In this document: positions 51,738 to 55,187 of the stretch, piece after piece
Layout: each line of letters opens with the position of its first letter
Position numbering within the stretch: position 1 is the stretch's first letter
Assembly: GCA_021799495.1 (NCBI GenBank)
Contig: JAJZAI010000021.1
Span: forward strand, 1-55,187
Direction of reading: 5' to 3'
DNA length: 55,187 bases
Origin: Deltaproteobacteria bacterium
GTDB taxonomy: Bacteria; Desulfobacterota; Binatia; Binatales; Binataceae
Translations under genes and position numbers: made by a program
Notes under the pieces: generated by a model
The model's input: only the letters and a program-made list of their open reading frames with translations
Databases searched by the model: none
What the model was told of the DNA's origin: nothing

Positions 51738-54638
51738 TTGCGCTGGTGCGACGCGCTCGTGGCAGCGGGCGTTCTCGCGCTCGCCGCGTTTTCCGCGCTG
51801 GCCCTCGGCGCCGTCCACAAATGGGCCTACACGACGGTCGAAATCTGGGCCTTCGCGCTGCTGATCTTCTGGATGGTCCAGGTCTGGCGGGAAGGCGCCG
51901 CGCCCGCGCGGATCAGCGTCTCCCGTCCGGACCTGCGCGCGATCGCCATTCCCGCGCTCGCCTTCGCCGGATTGATCGCGATTCAAACCGCGCCGCTTCC
52001 GCCCTCGTTCCTGAAAACCATCTCGCCCGCCACCTGGAAGTTCTACGCAATAAGCTTCCCCGGATGGCCGGCGGAGTCGCCGTTCGAAGCCTTGCGCTCC
52101 GCCTGGAACGTCAAGCCGAATCCCCACGCGCCGGTAATCCGTGTGGTGCTGCCGCCGGTTGACAGTTCGCCGAGCCGGCGTGCGGAAGCCGCCGCGCCGG
52201 AAAACGCCGCCGCCGCCCGTCCCGTTCCCATCGACAAGCTCGGCGTCAAGCCGCTCCGCGGCATGGGCGCGTGGCGCTGGAAGCCGCTTGCGATCGCTCC
52301 TGCCGTAACGTTCGCAAGCCTGATCGAGCTTCTCGCCTGCGGCGCAATCTTCTTTATCGTGCTGGCTTTTCCGGCCGGATTCCCTGGCGCCGAACGCGAG
52401 GCCAACGCCCGCTTCATCAACTCGATCGTCACCGGCGTGATCGCGATCGCCACGGCGCTGGCGCTGCTCGCAATCGCCGAGCGCGCGTCGTGGAACGGCA
52501 AAATCCTTTGGACGTTCGTCCCCAACGACTGGGGCGTTCCGCAATTGGAAAACGTGCGCGCCAGCGGCCCCTTCGTCAACCCGGACCATTTCGCGGATTT
52601 TCTGGCGATGGCGCTGCCGCTCGCCGTGGTCGGCTCGGTTTTCCCACTCTACTCGGCCCGCGGCCGGCGCGATCGCCGGATGGAATGCATGATCGCCGCA
52701 TTCGTGATCGGCGCGGCTCTGGTGCTGAGCCTGTCGCGCGCCGGATGGATCGCCGCAATCCTCGGAATCACGGTGGGTCTCGGAACCAGCTTCAGGCGCG
52801 CTCCCGATCGCGCGCCGCGCTTCCTGCGACTCCATCGCCAGCGCGCCGTGCCGATCGTGGTCGGCGCGATCGGCGCGGGATTCGCGCTGCTCCTGTTCGT
52901 GCTCGGTCCGGCGGCGCGCAGCGCCGCGAGCGCCCGGCTTGAGACGGTCGCGGGAATTTCCGGCCAATTCGCATACAAGGAAATCGCCTGGCGCGACACC
53001 ATTCCGATGATCCTGAATTTTCCGCTGTTCGGCGTCGGACTCGGATGCTGGCCGGAATTGTTCCCCCATTTTCACGAACCACCATGGCTCGAATTTTTCT
53101 ACCGCCAGCCTGAAAACGACTATATCCAGTTGCTTGCCGAAACCGGCCTGGCCGGCGCCACGCTCGCCCTGTCCTTCGCCGCCGTCCTCGCAGCGCGGAT
53201 GCGTTCGGCGGCGCGCGGATTGAGCGAACGTCACTGGCCGATGGCGGCCGGACTCGGCGGCGGCGTCGCGGCCGTGCTCTTTCACGAAATATTCGATTTC
53301 AGCCTCCATACCACCGCCAACGCCGTGTTCTTTTCGGTAATTCTGGCGGCCTTCGCCCGGCTCGTGCTGACCCATCGCGACGACGCGGCGCGAAAGCCGC
53401 GCACCGTCGCCGAACCCAGCGCAATGACCTGGATCGGCTCGGGCGCGCTCGCGGCGTTCGCGGCGGCGATGATCGTTGCCGCGATTATCCAGGCGCCCGC
53501 CAATTATCCCTACGATATCGGCCGCCCGCGCACCTTCGGCGCCGCGGAACGCATCGTCGCGGCGCATCCCGCCGTCGCCAGCGCCCATCTCGCGCTCGCC
53601 GCCCTGATGCCCGAGGGCGCGCCGCTTGCGCAGCGCGAATCACAATTGCGCGCCGCGGTCTGGCTCGATCCCAACGATCCGCTCGCGCGCGACCTGTACG
53701 CGCGCAGCCTTTTGCTGAGCGGCGATAAATCGAAGGCGCTGCATGAAATCACGCTGTCGGTCGCCGATTCGCCGGCCACCGACACTCATTTCTACCTGGC
53801 TTCGCGCATGATTCCGTGGCTGCTTCCCGAGGAACAGAAAGCGATTTCGTCCGGTTATCGCCGCGCGATCGCGTCAGGTTATGGCGGCGCCGTGCCGGCG
53901 CTCGCGACCTTTTACGGAGCGCTCGGCCGCTACGCCGAGGCCGGCCGTCTCGCCGAACAGGCCGCGCGCGCGGCCTCCGACGACACCGAGCGCCAGAACG
54001 ATTTGGTCGAGGCCGGCCGCGACTACGCGCACGCCCTCGACTACCGCGAAGCCGCCAATGATATTCGCGCGGCGATCGCAATCGATCCGGCGCGGACCGA
54101 TCCTTATCGCGCGTTGATCGAAGCGGTGATGGGCCCGCAAGGCGACATCAAGGGGGCGCAAGAACTGATCAACGCGGCCGAAAACGCCGGAGCCGATCCG
54201 GTTACGCTCGAATACGCGCTCGCCGACGCGGCGAATCAGGCCGGAGACATGAACGCGGCCGAACAGGCGCTCGCCGACGCGGTCAAGGCGGACCCCAGCT
54301 TCGGACCGACCATGCGGCTCGGGGGATTTTATATGGATGAGCGCAAATTCGATCAGGCGACGCTCGCCTATCAGCGCGCCGTGAACATAAATCCCGATTC
54401 CGCCGAGGCCTACTTCATGCTCGCACAGGCCGAACAAGGCGATTTCGATTACGCCTCCGCCGACCGCGACTACGCGCACGCGGTCGCGCTGGCGCCGGCC
54501 AACACCGGCTTTCGCGCGGCCTATCGCGATTTTCAAACCCATACCGCCGAAGCCGCCCGTGAATCGCCGGCGGCATCGCCCACGCCGGCATCCGCCACCC
54601 CATCCGGCGGCGCGGCCGATGAATCTGCTGTTCCTTAA
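51738..54638 (+). CDS. O-antigen ligase / Wzy-type polymerase fused to TPR domain
   Basis: About 966 residues from the TTG at 51738. The first 580 residues form a polytopic membrane domain of the O-antigen ligase (Wzy_C) superfamily, with the conserved large-loop region FGVGLGCWPELFPHF and PENDYIQLLAETGLAGA (about 430-475). The rest (after about residue 595) is a string of helical TPR-like repeats (RTDPYRALIEAV, NAAEQALADAVKADPSFGPT, AYQRAVNINPDSAEAYFMLAQAEQ) with a Pro/Ala-rich tail. Such fusions polymerise or ligate polysaccharide at the periplasmic face, the TPR part likely recruiting partners. The frame is open upstream to 51639 (CTG at 51651 overlaps the kinase stop), so the start is uncertain. 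Confidence 0.85.
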   Translation: MRWCDALVAAGVLALAAFSALALGAVHKWAYTTVEIWAFALLIFWMVQVWREGAAPARISVSRPDLRAIAIPALAFAGLIAIQTAPLPPSFLKTISPATWKFYAISFPGWPAESPFEALRSAWNVKPNPHAPVIRVVLPPVDSSPSRRAEAAAPENAAAARPVPIDKLGVKPLRGMGAWRWKPLAIAPAVTFASLIELLACGAIFFIVLAFPAGFPGAEREANARFINSIVTGVIAIATALALLAIAERASWNGKILWTFVPNDWGVPQLENVRASGPFVNPDHFADFLAMALPLAVVGSVFPLYSARGRRDRRMECMIAAFVIGAALVLSLSRAGWIAAILGITVGLGTSFRRAPDRAPRFLRLHRQRAVPIVVGAIGAGFALLLFVLGPAARSAASARLETVAGISGQFAYKEIAWRDTIPMILNFPLFGVGLGCWPELFPHFHEPPWLEFFYRQPENDYIQLLAETGLAGATLALSFAAVLAARMRSAARGLSERHWPMAAGLGGGVAAVLFHEIFDFSLHTTANAVFFSVILAAFARLVLTHRDDAARKPRTVAEPSAMTWIGSGALAAFAAAMIVAAIIQAPANYPYDIGRPRTFGAAERIVAAHPAVASAHLALAALMPEGAPLAQRESQLRAAVWLDPNDPLARDLYARSLLLSGDKSKALHEITLSVADSPATDTHFYLASRMIPWLLPEEQKAISSGYRRAIASGYGGAVPALATFYGALGRYAEAGRLAEQAARAASDDTERQNDLVEAGRDYAHALDYREAANDIRAAIAIDPARTDPYRALIEAVMGPQGDIKGAQELINAAENAGADPVTLEYALADAANQAGDMNAAEQALADAVKADPSFGPTMRLGGFYMDERKFDQATLAYQRAVNINPDSAEAYFMLAQAEQGDFDYASADRDYAHAVALAPANTGFRAAYRDFQTHTAEAARESPAASPTPASATPSGGAADESAVP

Positions 54639-54915
54639 TCCCGCCGGCAGTCCCGGCGGCGCCGAACGCGCCTTGCTCGACGTGATGGCCAGCCTTGCCG
54701 CCGCGCGTCCCGGATGGCGCCTGGGCCTGATTGCCGCCGCCGACGGCGAATTCGTCGCAGAGGCGCGCGCGCTGGGCGTGGACGCCGCGGTCATGAAATT
54801 TCCGCGCGCGATCTCGCTGCTGGGCGATGCCGCGGCCGGCGGTCCTGCAGGCGATCACAGACATCCACTCGCCGTCGCCGGCCGTGTGGCGATCGCGGCG
54901 CCCGCGACCGCCTGA
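54619..54915 (+). CDS. N-terminal fragment of a GT4 glycosyltransferase, chimeric 3' end
   Basis: The ATG at 54619 opens a frame overlapping the polymerase stop by 20 bases. It begins as a typical GT-B glycosyltransferase: [27 protein letters not shown], with the GGAER donor-domain loop. The family resemblance continues to about [15 protein letters not shown] (near 54845). The remaining codons to 54915 look unrelated, Pro/Ala/Arg-rich, and the frame stops abruptly. The gene is probably intact in the true genome but truncated here by a chimeric junction. Confidence 0.6.
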   Translation: MNLLFLNPAGSPGGAERALLDVMASLAAARPGWRLGLIAAADGEFVAEARALGVDAAVMKFPRAISLLGDAAAGGPAGDHRHPLAVAGRVAIAAPATA

Positions 54916-55100
54916 TTGAGCACAATCTACGCCTAGTCGCGCACATCGTTAAAAAGTTCGACGGCTGCGGGGAAAACGCCGAGGACCTGATCTCCATTGG
55001 GACGGTCGGCCTTATCAAGGGCGTGGAGACGTTCAACCAGGACAAAGGAACCCGGCTGGCGACCTATGCCGCGCGCTGCATCGAAAACGACATCCTCATT
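54888..55100 (+). pseudogene. Fragment of a sporulation-type sigma factor (SigE/SigK-like)
   Basis: A 71-codon open stretch encodes [20 protein letters not shown], then [20 protein letters not shown] and [15 protein letters not shown]. This is region 2 of sigma-70 family factors, closest by eye to the SigE/SigK group of spore-forming Firmicutes. It has no start and is cut at both ends: upstream it adjoins a glycosyltransferase fragment and after 55100 the sequence ([14 protein letters not shown]...) is no longer sigma-like. Codons such as CTA are more frequent here than elsewhere in the window. A chimeric assembly is the simplest explanation. Confidence 0.6.
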
Positions 55101-55187
55101 CCGACTACGGGCGGGATCGCCTGGAATCCTGGCGCGCACGACCAGCATCGCTTCGTGAACCGCTACATTTACGACCAGTTGGCGCAC

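Overview
The window is a high-GC bacterial chromosome segment, probably a metagenome contig. It is densely packed, rich in GCG/CGC/GAT codons, and has no ribosomal RNA, tRNA, CRISPR array or transposase that I can see. The gene content points to a metabolically versatile, free-living, Gram-negative soil or freshwater bacterium: an outer-membrane polysaccharide export lipoprotein, a bd oxidase, a proton-translocating transhydrogenase, CaiB-type CoA transferases, aldo/keto reductases, SDR and MDR oxidoreductases, and a multiheme cytochrome c. A lineage such as Binatota, Desulfobacterota or Myxococcota would fit, but this is inference; no marker in the window fixes the taxon.

Layout. 76-9336: an MFS transporter, then mostly minus-strand housekeeping and accessory genes (rsmI, SnoaL-like, SDR, two small zinc-ribbon proteins, a GT39-type membrane glycosyltransferase, an isoaspartyl peptidase and a Tam-like methyltransferase). 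9337-11426: a repeat-rich patch with a small GIY-YIG nuclease gene and an aldo/keto reductase, both bracketed by copies of a 29-bp palindromic element. 11427-21459: a long minus-strand run with acnA, a repeat-containing membrane-anchored protein, a PPOX protein, cydB-cydA, ackA, quinone oxidoreductase, aldo/keto reductase and DUF952. 21647-26742: a 56-aa protein, an acetyl-CoA hydrolase/transferase, a CPA2 antiporter, an alpha/beta hydrolase and a secreted carboxypeptidase-regulatory-like protein. 26920-31697: a three-gene redox module, the most interesting part of the window. 32094-39271: a soluble histidine kinase, an RRM protein, an alpha/beta hydrolase, two tandem CaiB paralogues and a DHA2 drug-type transporter. 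39499-45819: a putative lipoprotein, pntAA-pntAB-pntB, a zinc-type MDR dehydrogenase and a CoA-ester lyase. 46125-54915: a frameshifted secreted-protein gene, then an exopolysaccharide locus (secreted beta-sandwich protein, Wza-like exporter, Wzc-like tyrosine kinase, O-antigen-ligase/TPR fusion, start of a glycosyltransferase).

The redox module consists of (i) a soluble protein with two cyclic-nucleotide-binding domains and 16 cysteines arranged for four [4Fe-4S] clusters, (ii) a membrane protein with two helices that each carry His pairs 14 residues apart, the pattern of a diheme cytochrome b, and (iii) one polypeptide joining nine periplasmic c-type heme sites, a membrane helix and a cytoplasmic FAD/NAD(P) reductase domain. 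Together they look like a wired path between periplasm, membrane quinone pool and cytoplasmic nucleotide or ferredoxin pools. A soluble histidine kinase is divergently transcribed from the module.

The last ~340 bases look chimeric. A glycosyltransferase reading frame stops matching its family near 54845, and the sequence becomes a fragment closely resembling sporulation-type sigma factors of Firmicutes, then changes again near 55100. Treat the window end as a likely assembly or library artefact.
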